This document shows, in pieces, positions 23,460 to 32,787 of a stretch of 39,466 nucleotides of DNA (position 1 is its first letter; the number at the start of each line of letters is the position of its first letter). The stretch is from Candidatus Scalindua sp. GTDB taxonomy: Bacteria > Planctomycetota > Brocadiia > Brocadiales > Scalinduaceae. Position numbers and translations under genes: made by a program. The stretch spans positions 1 through 39,466 of the forward strand of contig JAIQZR010000159.1 of the NCBI GenBank assembly GCA_021777035.1. The letters run 5' to 3'. The notes beneath the pieces were generated by a model. That model worked only from the letters and a program-made list of their open reading frames with translations, made no database searches and was not told the origin of the DNA.

Positions 23460-25553
23460 GTGGCAGAGAATGAAAAGAATGTGCCGAGAAATCATATAAA
23501 ACATATATTCAAGCATAGTGAATTTGTTCTGGCAGCCGGAGTACTATGTATTTTGGTAGTTCTCATAGTACCGTTACCTACATTTTTACTAGACCTTTTG
23601 ATAACCGTAAACATTTCGCTGTCGTTGCTCGTGCTTTTGGTTACGTTACATGTAAAAAGGGCCCTGGAGATTTCTGCATATCCATCTCTTTTACTGTTTT
23701 TAACACTATTGCGACTTGCTCTGAATGTTGCATCAACTCGCCTTATCCTTATGCATGCTGACGCCGGCCATGTAATAGAATCTTTTGGTAATTTCGTGGT
23801 AGGAGGTAATGTCGTAATTGGGCTGGTAATCTTTATAATCTTGACTGTCATTCAGTTTATAGTAATTACAAAGGGCGCTACAAGAGTTTCGGAAGTAGCA
23901 GCCAGATTTACTTTAGACGCTATGCCTGGTAAGCAGATGAGTATTGATGCCGATCTGAACGCAGGATCAATAACGGAAGAACAAGCAAAGGAGAGACGCG
24001 AAGATATCGCACGCGAAGCCGAATTTTATGGCTCAATGGATGGTGCGAGTAAATTTGTGAGCGGTGATGCTATTGCCGGGATTATTATTACTCTAATTAA
24101 CATTGCCGGTGGTATAGCAATAGGTGGGTTTATGCAAGGCATGAACATTTCAGATGCGTTATCTACCTATACAATCTTAACTGTTGGTGATGGGTTAGTG
24201 ACACAAATCCCCTCTTTAATTAATGCCACCTCTGCCGCCCTGCTTACCACTAAGGCATCCTCCAAGACAAGTCTGGGAGAAGATTTGTCTTCACAGTTAC
24301 TGACTGTTCCAAGGGCATTAGGGTTTGCATCGGGAATTTTATTAGTTTTCGGTTTAATACCCGGCTTACCTATAGTACCTTTTTTCTTAATGTCAGCACT
24401 TTTTGGATTTCTTTTCATTGTCAGCAGAAATAATTCAAACAAAAGCGAGACAGCGGAAACCACTGAAAAAGAGACAGAGAAAGCAAAACAATTGGGTGAG
24501 CCTGAGTGCGAATTTCAAAATCTGCTACAGGTTGACAGAATGGGAGTTGAAGTCGGGTATAAGCTGGTTCCTCTGGTGGATCCTAAAAAGGTAGGTGGAG
24601 TATTAAGCAGAATCAGCGCTCTCAGGAAACAGTTTGCCAGAGATATGGGTATAATTATTCCTTCCATACGTTTAAGAGATAATTTACAACTTGCCTCGAA
24701 TGGATATAGTATAAAGATAAAGGGCCAGACTGTTGATAAGGGCGAATTGATGCCTGACAAATTCCTTGCCCTGGGCGAAGAAGGAACCAAACCTCTTGAG
24801 GGGATTAAGACTACAGATCCGGCTTATGGGTTACCGGGCATGTGGATATCCGGATCTAAGAAAGAGTTTGCAGAATCCGCTGGTTATACAGTAATTGATC
24901 CAACATCCGTTTTAGTCACTCATTTGACAGAAATTATTAAATCTCATGCACATGAGATTATTACCAGAGAGGATATTCAGAAATTAATTGATACTACGAA
25001 AAAAGATTCACCAACATTAGTAAAGGAGTTGACACCAAATACTCTTTCGCTGAGTGTTATTCAAGAGGTGGTGAGAAATTTACTGAGAGAGAGAATTTCA
25101 ATAAACGATTTTGTAACGATACTGGAAACGCTGATTGACAATGCCCATACCACTAAGGATCCTGAAGTCCTGACAGAGTATGTACGGCAAAGATTATGTA
25201 GAACATTATGCAGTCAATATCAGAGCGAATCTAACAAAATCAGCACAATTTCTTTTGAGCCAGGACTGGAGCAGGAAATTATAAACTCTATTCACGATAT
25301 GGGAAATAAATCTGTGCTTGCTTTAGAACCTAATTATGCTCATAAAATAATTGATGCAATTACAGAAACCATCAGGAAAGCTTACATAACCAGTAACGAT
25401 ACGGTACTTTTGACATCTTCAACGTTAAGAAACCATATTAGGAAACTTACGGAAACAGCACTACCCTATTTACCGGTATTATCATATAAAGAAATTGCGC
25501 CGGGAATCCAAATTGAATCACTTGGAATTGTGAGTCTGACAAATGAGAATTAA
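23460..25553 (+). CDS. flhA: Flagellar export platform protein FlhA
   Basis: FlhA is the large membrane subunit whose cytoplasmic ring docks export chaperones. The GTG start at 23460 has AGGAG 7 bases upstream. The 697-residue protein has about eight membrane helices in the first half, the FHIPEP-type stretch with TKGATRVSEVAARFTLDAMPGKQMSIDADLNAG in pieces (RVSEVAARFTLDAMPGKQMS), and a cytoplasmic domain from about residue 330. Conserved pieces there include LGYKLVPL-like VGYKLVPLVDP and ISINDFVTILETLID. The end overlaps flhF by 11 bases. Length and motifs are standard. Confidence 0.96.
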   Translation: MAENEKNVPRNHIKHIFKHSEFVLAAGVLCILVVLIVPLPTFLLDLLITVNISLSLLVLLVTLHVKRALEISAYPSLLLFLTLLRLALNVASTRLILMHADAGHVIESFGNFVVGGNVVIGLVIFIILTVIQFIVITKGATRVSEVAARFTLDAMPGKQMSIDADLNAGSITEEQAKERREDIAREAEFYGSMDGASKFVSGDAIAGIIITLINIAGGIAIGGFMQGMNISDALSTYTILTVGDGLVTQIPSLINATSAALLTTKASSKTSLGEDLSSQLLTVPRALGFASGILLVFGLIPGLPIVPFFLMSALFGFLFIVSRNNSNKSETAETTEKETEKAKQLGEPECEFQNLLQVDRMGVEVGYKLVPLVDPKKVGGVLSRISALRKQFARDMGIIIPSIRLRDNLQLASNGYSIKIKGQTVDKGELMPDKFLALGEEGTKPLEGIKTTDPAYGLPGMWISGSKKEFAESAGYTVIDPTSVLVTHLTEIIKSHAHEIITREDIQKLIDTTKKDSPTLVKELTPNTLSLSVIQEVVRNLLRERISINDFVTILETLIDNAHTTKDPEVLTEYVRQRLCRTLCSQYQSESNKISTISFEPGLEQEIINSIHDMGNKSVLALEPNYAHKIIDAITETIRKAYITSNDTVLLTSSTLRNHIRKLTETALPYLPVLSYKEIAPGIQIESLGIVSLTNEN

Positions 25554-26805
25554 ATCTTTTATTGCACCTACTGTACAAGAAGCATTGGCCGCCGTAAAAA
25601 GAGACATGGGAGATACCTCCATAATATTAGAAACAAGAAATATAGAGGAAGGAGACATGAAGAGCGAGTCAGGACTGGAATTGGTTGAGGTGATTGCAGC
25701 TGTCAATTTTTTAGGACAGAGTGCAGAACAAAATAAAGCTCAAGATAACGCGCAGGATTTTGACCAAAAGCCGGAACAGGATGAACAGAGTAATAGCGAT
25801 GCTTTAGATCTACATATATCAGATCAATGCCAGCCGTATTTTCCACAGGCAGAAAAACAATCGGAAGAACAATGCCCTGACGTTTTGGATCTGCTAGAAT
25901 CCGTCAGTGCGAATCGGCTTAAGAGTCAGATGAGCAATAATATTTTGACAGATCATATACCCTTGGAGGACTTTCCCGAATTAATTGAAAATAAGTCGGC
26001 ACCTCTCGTCCAGCACCGAGATAGTAATTCGAGCAATAATTTGACTGAAAATAGTAAAGACATTTACAAGCAGCTTCGTGATCAGCAGTTAGAAAAAGAA
26101 CATTCCCGGATTTTAATAAAAGAAATGTTAAGTAAAGATGAGAGTAATATATTGGAGTTACAGCGTCTGATGATTCAGAAAAGTATTATTAACAAAATTA
26201 AAATCTCTACTCCAAATCTAAAAGATCAAAAGGGATGTAAGGCGATAGCATTTATAGGCGCTTCCTGTACAGGAAAAACAACGACTATTTTAAAATTAGC
26301 ATCTGAGCTTAAGAAGCGTTCAGATAAAAACATATTGTTAATAAGCATACAGGGACATTCTGCGGAAAAATTAAACAGGCATGCAAACCTAATAGGGGCT
26401 ACGCTGAGGACTGTTACATCACCCCAGGAACTTGGGAAATTCAGAGATGAATTTGTGGAGTCACACATTTTAATAGATACACCTGGAATATGCCATCTTG
26501 ATAATAATACAATCTTAAACCTAAAAGGATATACTGATGAAATACCTGATCTGGAGACCCAACTTGTTGTCAGTGCGACAACAAGATACATAGACATTAT
26601 TAGCCTGGTCAATAAGCTTACTGCTTCTTCCATTCATGGATTACTTTTTACCAGAGTCGATGAAACAGATTTGCATGGTACACTATTTAGTGTAGCAATG
26701 GAGACGCAAATACCTCTTTCCTATGTTACCAATGGAAAAGAGATTCCGGAGGATATTAGGCCGGTAACAGCAGAAATGATTTCAGAAATGGTTATGATAA
26801 CATGA
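25543..26805 (+). CDS. flhF: Flagellar SRP-family GTPase FlhF
   Basis: FlhF sets the position and number of flagella. The 420-residue protein has the usual N-terminal B domain (MRIKSFIAPTVQEALAAVKR), a long low-complexity Gln/Asn/Asp-rich linker (about 65-165), and a C-terminal SRP-type G domain. The P-loop is FIGASCTGKTTT (about 241-252), the DTPG box is ILIDTPGICH, and the last motif is LLFTRVDET. Ser-Cys replaces the usual Pro-Thr of the P-loop start (GPTGVGKTTT), but the Lys-Thr-Thr core is kept. It overlaps flhA by 11 bases and the next gene by 4. Confidence 0.92.
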   Translation: MRIKSFIAPTVQEALAAVKRDMGDTSIILETRNIEEGDMKSESGLELVEVIAAVNFLGQSAEQNKAQDNAQDFDQKPEQDEQSNSDALDLHISDQCQPYFPQAEKQSEEQCPDVLDLLESVSANRLKSQMSNNILTDHIPLEDFPELIENKSAPLVQHRDSNSSNNLTENSKDIYKQLRDQQLEKEHSRILIKEMLSKDESNILELQRLMIQKSIINKIKISTPNLKDQKGCKAIAFIGASCTGKTTTILKLASELKKRSDKNILLISIQGHSAEKLNRHANLIGATLRTVTSPQELGKFRDEFVESHILIDTPGICHLDNNTILNLKGYTDEIPDLETQLVVSATTRYIDIISLVNKLTASSIHGLLFTRVDETDLHGTLFSVAMETQIPLSYVTNGKEIPEDIRPVTAEMISEMVMIT

Positions 26806-27059
26806 TAAGACATCAGCTTGCATTGATAGGTTATAAATCCGGCATTTACATTGCAATATTTGTATTCTTTCTTGCCTGCTTTCTTGGATATGCTTCAAAC
26901 CTGGCCATTGATACAATCATTAAGAAGGCAGTTATAGCAGGCTGTGCACTTGGTTTTTTATCTTGTGTTTTGGTAAGAATACTGGTAACGAATTTACCAC
27001 AAAATATTGGCATAGAAAACTATGACGACAGTAATGATGTGAATAAATCAGGCAAGTGA
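26802..27059 (+). CDS. Small two-helix membrane protein between flhF and fliA
   Basis: This 85-residue protein has two membrane helices (about 14-31 GIYIAIFVFFLACFLGYA and 42-64 VIAGCALGFLSCVLVRIL) and a polar tail with NIGIENYDDSNDVNKSGK. I do not recognise the family. It overlaps both flhF and fliA by 4 bases, so it is translated with them and is probably a real gene. In many bacteria flhG, an ATPase, is found here; this protein is not FlhG. A flagellar or export-accessory role is plausible only from its position. Confidence 0.7.
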   Translation: MIRHQLALIGYKSGIYIAIFVFFLACFLGYASNLAIDTIIKKAVIAGCALGFLSCVLVRILVTNLPQNIGIENYDDSNDVNKSGK

Positions 27060-27877
27060 AACCGTATATAATATTTTACGAGGAAACCTCAGTGCAAGCA
27101 AATATAGTTGAAAAAAAAATCACACAAGATGAATATAAAATGCTGAATAAAGAAAAGCGGGATAAATATGTAATGGATTATCTGCCACTTGTAAAGTATG
27201 TGGTAGGAAAGATCATGATTTTTCTCCCTCTGCACGTTGATCAGGAAGATCTGATTGAGTCAGGAATCTTAGGATTATTAGCGGCTGCCGAAAAATTTGA
27301 TGAACACAAAGGCGTTAAATTTAAGACGTATGCCTTTCACAGGATCAGGGGTTCAGTCCTAGATTACCTTCGTTTACAAGATTGGGCTCCTCGGTCAGTA
27401 AGAGAAAAAGATAATTTAATTAAAAAAACACATAACACTCTTGAGCAAGAACTTGGCAGGCCTCCTCAACCCGAAGAGATTGCTGAAGCGCTGGGCATGA
27501 GCTGTAGTGAACTTGACAAGATAATGGCAGACATAAGTATGAGTTCGTTATTATACATTGATGACATCGGCAATACAAAAGATGATGATTCAAGAATGGG
27601 AGCTAATGAAATCCTAAAGGACAATAAAACCACAGGGCCATTAGATACCTTGGAATTGCTGGAAGAACAAGAGGTATTAGAACGCGCTATTACTGACCTT
27701 CGTCCTAAGGAAAAACTTGTTATCACCTTATATTATTATGAAGACATGCTTTTAAGGGAAATAGCTGAGGTAATGAATTTAACAGAGTCTCGGATTTCAC
27801 AAATACATCATGGAGCACTGACATCGATTAGATCAAAGGTAAATAAGTCTAAAGCGACACAAGAAGTGAAATCTTAA
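27056..27877 (+). CDS. fliA: RNA polymerase sigma factor FliA (sigma-28)
   Basis: FliA directs transcription of late flagellar genes. The GTG start at 27056 overlaps the preceding stop. The 273-residue protein has region 2 (YLPLVKYVVGKI, VDQEDLIESGILGLLAAAEK, KFKTYAFHRIRGSVLDYLR, and DWAPRSVREK, the FliA-type W-x-PRS-x-R). Region 3 is around LEQELGRPPQPEEIAEALGM, and the region 4 helix-turn-helix is in VITLYYYEDMLLREIAEVMN and LTESRISQIHHGAL. The motifs clearly separate it from sigma-70 and sigma-B. It closes this flagellar operon. Confidence 0.95.
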   Translation: MKPYIIFYEETSVQANIVEKKITQDEYKMLNKEKRDKYVMDYLPLVKYVVGKIMIFLPLHVDQEDLIESGILGLLAAAEKFDEHKGVKFKTYAFHRIRGSVLDYLRLQDWAPRSVREKDNLIKKTHNTLEQELGRPPQPEEIAEALGMSCSELDKIMADISMSSLLYIDDIGNTKDDDSRMGANEILKDNKTTGPLDTLELLEEQEVLERAITDLRPKEKLVITLYYYEDMLLREIAEVMNLTESRISQIHHGALTSIRSKVNKSKATQEVKS

Positions 27878-28011
27878 ACTTGAAATAACAATATTATAGC
27901 TGCCTGATTATGAGGCTTACATTACCACCCGGACAATCAGTCAGAAAAATAGTTCGGTACTATATTTATCAAGTTCAGACATTAAAACCTTAATGGATTA
28001 GTGAAACCATC

Positions 28012-28290
28012 ATGAGTGATAGTATTCAGCCTGTGCGGTATACTCCACAAATCAATAGACATAATCCAAAGGCCAGAACTGGTGATAAGAAGGATAAGCA
28101 GGATAAGCATGGTTCCCAAGGCCACATGCCTGCTAACGACAATGACCAGAAAGTCAAGGGTCATAACAAAAGAGAAGAAACACAACAAAATCCGGAGCAC
28201 GTTAAACAAGAAGACGATAATCCTTCACAAATAGAAGATGAGTGTGGTTTAGATGAAAGCTGCGGGACAATTTTAGATTCAGAGGTATAA
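28012..28290 (+). CDS. Small hydrophilic protein of unknown function
   Basis: This 92-residue protein is extremely polar (many Lys, Asp, Asn, Gln, His), with a stretch of KDKQDKH type and a single Cys pair near the end (CGLDESCG). It has no membrane segment and no known domain. It ends 2 bases before the HD-GYP gene on the same strand, so the two are probably co-transcribed. The sequence looks disordered. Coding status is supported by position and a conventional ATG, but the ribosome site is weak. Confidence 0.55.
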   Translation: MSDSIQPVRYTPQINRHNPKARTGDKKDKQDKHGSQGHMPANDNDQKVKGHNKREETQQNPEHVKQEDDNPSQIEDECGLDESCGTILDSEV

Positions 28291-28292
28291 AA

Positions 28293-29267
28293 ATGAATTA
28301 TATCGGGATAGACAAACATATTTTAGTGGAAAACTCAAAGATAGGCTGTGATTTGTATTTAAAAGTGCATGTTAACGGGACATCCAGATATGTATTGTTT
28401 TGCCATGGAAGTGAACAATACGGAACGGTTAGAAAAGGAGAGTTAGTAGAGAGAAGTATTGAAAGGCTTTATATTCAGGCAAAAGATTATGAAAAATTCT
28501 TCAAGTATCAGGAAGAAAACTTGCCATGTATTCTTGAAAGCATTGATCTCGGTCCCAAGGAGAAATCTCGCGCAGTTTACCATGTTGCAAAAAAATTAAC
28601 TAAAGATATCCTACAGAATATAGGTGGAACAGAAATAGATATAGACAGAGCGAAGAACTGGGTCAAATACACAATAGGCTTTATCCTTAATGATCCAGGG
28701 GCTTTTTCCAGTTTGCTAAGCATGACCTCACATGATTACTATACCTACACACACTCAATAAATTTGTCCGTGATCGGCCTGCTTTTTGGTAAACACCTAA
28801 ATTTATCCTCTGAGAACCTCAATTCCCTTGGAACAGGTATGTTGCTACACGATGCTGGTAAGGTTTTGATCCCATTAGAAATTCTGAACAACCCGGGCAA
28901 ATTAACTAAACATGAATTTGAAATTGTAAAACAACATCCTGAAGCAGGATTCAAACTATTAAGAGACCAAAATAATATGGAAGAAAAGTTTCTAATACCG
29001 GCTATTCGACACCATGAGAATTATGATGGTACTGGATATCCTTATGGTATTGGAGGAGATGATATAGAATTAAATGGAAGGATTTCCAGAATAGTTGATG
29101 TATACGACGCAATAACGACAAAGAGATGCTATGCCGGTGCGATGAGTCCATTTGCGGCCTTGGACGAGATGAGAGAACAGATGATTCATTGTATTGATAA
29201 GGAATTGTTTCAAGAATTTATACGTCTTTTGGGACCTGCGGATCGCGGTTTATTAAATAAAGCATAG
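28293..29267 (+). CDS. HD-GYP domain cyclic-di-GMP phosphodiesterase
   Basis: HD-GYP proteins hydrolyse cyclic di-GMP and often act on motility. The 324-residue protein has an N-terminal domain of about 110 residues (GCDLYLKVHVNGTSRYVLFC, RLYIQAKDYEKFFKYQEENL) and a C-terminal HD-GYP domain. The His-Asp pair is in GMLLHDAGKVLIPLEIL, and the GYP motif is in RHHENYDGTGYPYGIGG. The metal-site residues look intact. It follows the flagellar operon and probably feeds into motility control. A related, degenerate copy lies downstream at 29952. Confidence 0.88.
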   Translation: MNYIGIDKHILVENSKIGCDLYLKVHVNGTSRYVLFCHGSEQYGTVRKGELVERSIERLYIQAKDYEKFFKYQEENLPCILESIDLGPKEKSRAVYHVAKKLTKDILQNIGGTEIDIDRAKNWVKYTIGFILNDPGAFSSLLSMTSHDYYTYTHSINLSVIGLLFGKHLNLSSENLNSLGTGMLLHDAGKVLIPLEILNNPGKLTKHEFEIVKQHPEAGFKLLRDQNNMEEKFLIPAIRHHENYDGTGYPYGIGGDDIELNGRISRIVDVYDAITTKRCYAGAMSPFAALDEMREQMIHCIDKELFQEFIRLLGPADRGLLNKA

Positions 29268-29717
29268 TCAAAAACCCCTGGTTATCGAAAATATCTATTA
29301 TTAGAATATTATAAACAGAGCCATAAGCACCTTGTCTCTCGTACTTAATAAAACATAAAAAAAATGTGATTACCTTAGTAGGAAAGTTTTAACAATGAGT
29401 GGGAAAAATACGAGTCTATTAATTAAACACTTTCTAAGGAATATTATTTTCATTGTATATCCACATCTTAAAAACAAGTCGTAAATTCTGTATATTCAAC
29501 ACCATACACAATAGCAAAACAACAAATCAATATATAATGGCAGTTGGCACAGAGGTTGCGTAATACGTATTGTGAAAATAAGGTTTCTTTTAAATATAAC
29601 GAAGCTATCTCATATTAAAACAGCTTAAGGTCGCACATAGTACTGAAAAAATCTATTATGCAGTTTTTTTCGTTCTATTTTTATTATCGTCACAAAAAAA
29701 TTATTCTTTAAATAAAA
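29268..29717 (+). other. Intergenic region upstream of the second HD-GYP set
   Basis: A 450-base AT-rich gap containing a sigma-54-type promoter at 29544-29559 and, just after it, the palindromic AATACGTATT. A poly-T stretch with TTTTTTCGTTC lies near 29660. No frame here looks coding and no clear terminator is visible for the upstream HD-GYP gene. Confidence 0.5.
29544..29559 (+). promoter_or_regulatory. Sigma-54 (RpoN) promoter
   Basis: TTGGCACAGAGGTTGC fits the -24/-12 consensus exactly (TGGCAC, five bases, TTGC). It lies about 160 bases upstream of the small gene at 29718 and the GAF/HD-GYP gene at 29952. It predicts that these genes need RpoN and an enhancer-binding activator, as is common for flagellar and signalling genes. 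Confidence 0.75.
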
Positions 29718-29936
29718 ATGAGAAAATTAAAGAGAAAAAAACGGTTCCGTCTTGAAAATATAAACACTGCTGTCGTGCCTGACAAGAGATACATAGTATT
29801 GGCAGATCTGGTCACCATATTTACTGAGGAGGCCTACAAAATCTGTCAAAACGGACAAATAGCAAAGATAATTGCCGCAAAATCGCTACAAGAATACATA
29901 AAAAGAAACACTAAAAACATGAAAATAGTTCAATAG
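29718..29936 (+). CDS. Small basic protein of unknown function
   Basis: A 72-residue basic protein: a Lys/Arg-rich start (MRKLKRKKRFRLENI), then KRYIVLADLVTIFTEEAYKI and a helical Lys-rich end. No recognised domain. It is the first frame after the sigma-54 promoter and ends 15 bases before the GAF/HD-GYP gene, so it is probably co-expressed. No strong Shine-Dalgarno is visible. It could be a small regulator or linker of the HD-GYP protein, but this is speculation. Confidence 0.5.
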   Translation: MRKLKRKKRFRLENINTAVVPDKRYIVLADLVTIFTEEAYKICQNGQIAKIIAAKSLQEYIKRNTKNMKIVQ

Positions 29937-29951
29937 AAAGGAATTATTAAA

Positions 29952-31553
29952 ATGCTGACTATAACACGTGATAATAACACAATAAAGAAAGACGAAAATA
30001 GTCTGGGAGCAGGTGGAATTGAAATCAACAGCACACATTTGAAAACTATTGTTAAAAGGGAAGCAATCGGCATAGCATTAACCTCTATTTTCGATCACGA
30101 GAAGCTTTATAAGATGGCAGTTGCTTTAGCAACTCATTTACTAAAGGCGAAATGTGTATCTCTCATGGTTGTTCAAGATAACATCCTTCATTTAAAGTTT
30201 TCAAATCACCTTCCTTCCGAAATAATGGAGCAATGCAGAGTTAAAGTTGGGACTGGAATATCAGGTATGGTCGCCGCGAAAAAAACCTCTCTTCTCGTTA
30301 AGGATATAGAAAATAGTACAAGGTATATAAAGCAAAACAATAAAAGGTATTCAAGTAACTCCTTCGTATCTACACCATTAATCATTAATGAAAGAGTTAT
30401 AGGTGTTATTAACGTTAGTGATAAGCATGATGACGAATTGTTTAATGAAAGTGATCTAAATATGCTTATGACTATTGCAAAATATTCAGCCATCGCAATC
30501 AGAAATCTTACTTTGATTGATAAGACTAAGAAGCTTACACTCGTTAAACAGCTTAATAGAGATTATTATGATAAATCTGTTAAATATCTACCGGTTACAC
30601 TAAAAAGCATCAGGGTAGGCCCTTTTAACAAATGTGAAATATATTTGAAGAATAATAATAACGGTAAAGATAATTATGTATTGTATTGGAATGGTGGCGG
30701 CAAATTATTTACTAATGAGAAAAGAGAAGCGTTTATAAGAAAGAATGTTAATAAACTATTTGTTCAGAAAAATGGCAGAAAACAATATTTGCGATTTATG
30801 GAAACAAACATGGAAAGAGTTGTAGAGGACGAAGGCACCAGTATAAAAGAGAAGCTTGATGTAGTAAAAAGCGTTGCTATAAATATTTCAAGCGATATTG
30901 GCGCTTGGCCTTCAGAAGCATGTAATATAGAACGGTCTAAACAATGGGTAAATAGTGTGATGGAGCTTATCAATATTTCCGGCAATGATTATGCTGACCT
31001 TGTTTACACAAAAAAACCTGATAAAGTTTTATGCGGTCATTCCATAGATGTTACAATTATCGGATTGGCTTTTGCATATCATCTGGGTATGAACATAGAG
31101 GAACTCAATGAATTTGGTTTGGGTCTATTTCTTCAGGATATTGGAATGCAGACGATTGACCCTTTGATATTCGGTAAGTCTACAAAATTGAATGATGATG
31201 AGTTTACTATAATTAAAAAACATTCGGAAATTGGATTCCATATGTTACAGGCATCAACAAAGGTTTCTGCAGAGGCATGTCTACTTTCACTCTTCCACCA
31301 TGAAAACTATGATGGCAGCGGCTATCCTTACGGATTAAATGGAAATGATATTAACTATTATGGCAGAATATCACGTATCGTTGATGTGTATAATGCGCTT
31401 ACAACTGACAGGCCATATGCCAATGCATTAACCACTTATGAGGCATGCAGAATTATGAAACAGGATATGAATGGTACATTCGACTCGAAAATATTAAACA
31501 GTTTCGTGGGTTTCCTCAAGTCACCTTTGGTCGTAAAAAATGAGGCGGTATGA
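29952..31553 (+). CDS. GAF and HD-GYP-like protein with degenerate HD motif
   Basis: This 533-residue protein starts behind AAAGGA. It has an N-terminal GAF domain (about 30-180, with GTGISGMVAAKKTSLLVKDI and VSTPLIINERVIGVINVSD), then the same roughly 110-residue domain seen in the 28293 protein (VGPFNKCEIYLKN, YVLYWNGGGKLFTNEKREAF), then an HD-GYP domain. The GYP part is complete (FHHENYDGSGYPYGLNG), but the His-Asp pair reads LFLQDIGMQ. The metal-binding His is Gln and the following Lys is Met. It is probably a sensor or inactive partner of the intact paralog. Expression is expected from the sigma-54 promoter. Confidence 0.85.
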   Translation: MLTITRDNNTIKKDENSLGAGGIEINSTHLKTIVKREAIGIALTSIFDHEKLYKMAVALATHLLKAKCVSLMVVQDNILHLKFSNHLPSEIMEQCRVKVGTGISGMVAAKKTSLLVKDIENSTRYIKQNNKRYSSNSFVSTPLIINERVIGVINVSDKHDDELFNESDLNMLMTIAKYSAIAIRNLTLIDKTKKLTLVKQLNRDYYDKSVKYLPVTLKSIRVGPFNKCEIYLKNNNNGKDNYVLYWNGGGKLFTNEKREAFIRKNVNKLFVQKNGRKQYLRFMETNMERVVEDEGTSIKEKLDVVKSVAINISSDIGAWPSEACNIERSKQWVNSVMELINISGNDYADLVYTKKPDKVLCGHSIDVTIIGLAFAYHLGMNIEELNEFGLGLFLQDIGMQTIDPLIFGKSTKLNDDEFTIIKKHSEIGFHMLQASTKVSAEACLLSLFHHENYDGSGYPYGLNGNDINYYGRISRIVDVYNALTTDRPYANALTTYEACRIMKQDMNGTFDSKILNSFVGFLKSPLVVKNEAV

Positions 31554-31567
31554 ACCCTTTACCTTTT

Positions 31568-31732
31568 TTAGAAGGTTTTCGAACTCATTTGCACATTACA
31601 CCCGCTTCTATCAATACCCGATAGGTTTACCGCAACTATATCGCCATCAAACATCATAAGCGTTTCATTGTTGACTATTCTAACTTTTTTTGTTTCAATG
31701 CTCCCCATGGCTATCTCTTTAGCTCCTTTCAT
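31568..31732 (-). CDS. Possible small ORF, unknown
   Basis: This 54-codon frame on the - strand runs from ATG 31732 to TAA 31568. An internal Met at 31708 is preceded by AAAGGAG at a longer distance. It encodes IETKKVRIVNNETLMMFDGD and IVAVNLSGIDRSGCNV, a plausible beta-rich small protein with no family I recognise. It could be a fragment of a longer gene. The rest of the gap 31554-31880 holds nothing I can name. Confidence 0.3.
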   Translation of the reverse strand: MKGAKEIAMGSIETKKVRIVNNETLMMFDGDIVAVNLSGIDRSGCNVQMSSKTF

Positions 31733-31880
31733 AAGTTTTAAGTTAAACCAAGTTGCTCAATTACTTAAAATCAAAAGAAAGAGTGTAGCCTTTTTTTGTT
31801 AAGACTTAAATGCTTTCTACAATATAGCAAGAGCTGCGTTAAAACAGAATATCATTGATAAAAAAATTCATATTGGGAAA

Positions 31881-32555
31881 GTGACTATGGGAAGAAAAAA
31901 GCTATGGCGATTAGCTGAACTTGAGGGTTTTGATAATCTCATACAGTTCACAGATCAACCGGAACAGGATGCTTTTCGGCTACGCGGGGCCTGGGCGAAA
32001 GGCCACTTCAAGAATGGCAATTCAATCACTCTAGAGTTAGCATGCGGCAAGGGTGATTATACCGTTGCTCTTGCAGAAAAACATCCTGATAGAAACTTTA
32101 TAGGCATTGATATGAAAGGCCCACGCTTATGGTCAGGATGTATTGCGGCACAGAAACTCGGCCTTACTAACGTGGCCTTTCTGCGCATAGAGATCCTGAA
32201 TCTTCCTCACTATTTTGCGAAAGATGAAATTGATGAAATCTGGATAACCTTTCCTGATCCGTTTTTGAAGAATGGTAGTTTTAATAAAAGACTCACCGCT
32301 ACCCGTTATCTGGAAGCCTATAAACAGGTGACAAAAGAGAAGGCGCTAATCCACCTTAAAACCGATTCAACCCCCCTATTCGAATTCAGCCTAAGATCAC
32401 TAAGGGACAACAGATGTACGGTTGAAGAAAAGATAAATGACGTTCATAATGATGAAGAGCGGCATGATGATCTTTACATCAAAACTAATTATGAGAAAAA
32501 GCACCTTGCTGATAATAGAATAATCAAATACATACGATTTTTACTTGCAGGATAA
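31881..32555 (+). CDS. trmB: tRNA (guanine-N7)-methyltransferase TrmB
   Basis: TrmB makes N7-methylguanosine at position 46 of tRNA using S-adenosylmethionine. This 224-residue protein has the SAM-binding stretch ITLELACGKGDYTVALAEKH followed by IGIDMKGPRLWSG, and the family block DEIWITFPDPFLKN with the PDP motif that binds substrate. The frame starts with GTG at 31881 (MTMGRKK); ATG at 31887 is two codons later and may be the real start, with GGGAAA upstream. The length is typical. It stands alone on the + strand. Confidence 0.92.
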   Translation: MTMGRKKLWRLAELEGFDNLIQFTDQPEQDAFRLRGAWAKGHFKNGNSITLELACGKGDYTVALAEKHPDRNFIGIDMKGPRLWSGCIAAQKLGLTNVAFLRIEILNLPHYFAKDEIDEIWITFPDPFLKNGSFNKRLTATRYLEAYKQVTKEKALIHLKTDSTPLFEFSLRSLRDNRCTVEEKINDVHNDEERHDDLYIKTNYEKKHLADNRIIKYIRFLLAG

Positions 32556-32787
32556 ACATTTTTGGTCACCGATACACACAGACCAAAGCCATGAAAAGAA
32601 AGAAAAGAAGTTATCTGGGCACAGATTAAAGTTTTTTTCTTTGTGTACTCTGTGTCTGGCAAATTCATCTTTTCAATTTCTCAATCCTTTTATCTGTGTT
32701 TGTCTGTGAAAATCTGTGGCTAGAATTTTCTCTATTCTTTCTTTTCGTGTTTTTCGTGTGAGAAATAAATCCTTTCAACCAACTTCC
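32556..32787. repeat. Intergenic region with CTGTG-rich repeat-like sequence
   Basis: No gene. A stem TTTGGTC (32561-32567) pairs with GACCAAA (32581-32587) just after trmB. Beyond it, short units such as CTGTGTTTGTCTGTG and AAAATCTGTGGCTAG recur in variant form (GTACTCTGTGTCTGG, GGGCACAGATTAAAG on the opposite sense). This resembles a widespread eroded intergenic repeat of the ATCTGTG type. I cannot show other genomic copies from this window. Confidence 0.35.

Noticed and set aside
31554..31880. tRNA or riboswitch upstream of trmB
   Set aside because: No cloverleaf or known aptamer pattern seen; only a short doubtful - strand frame.
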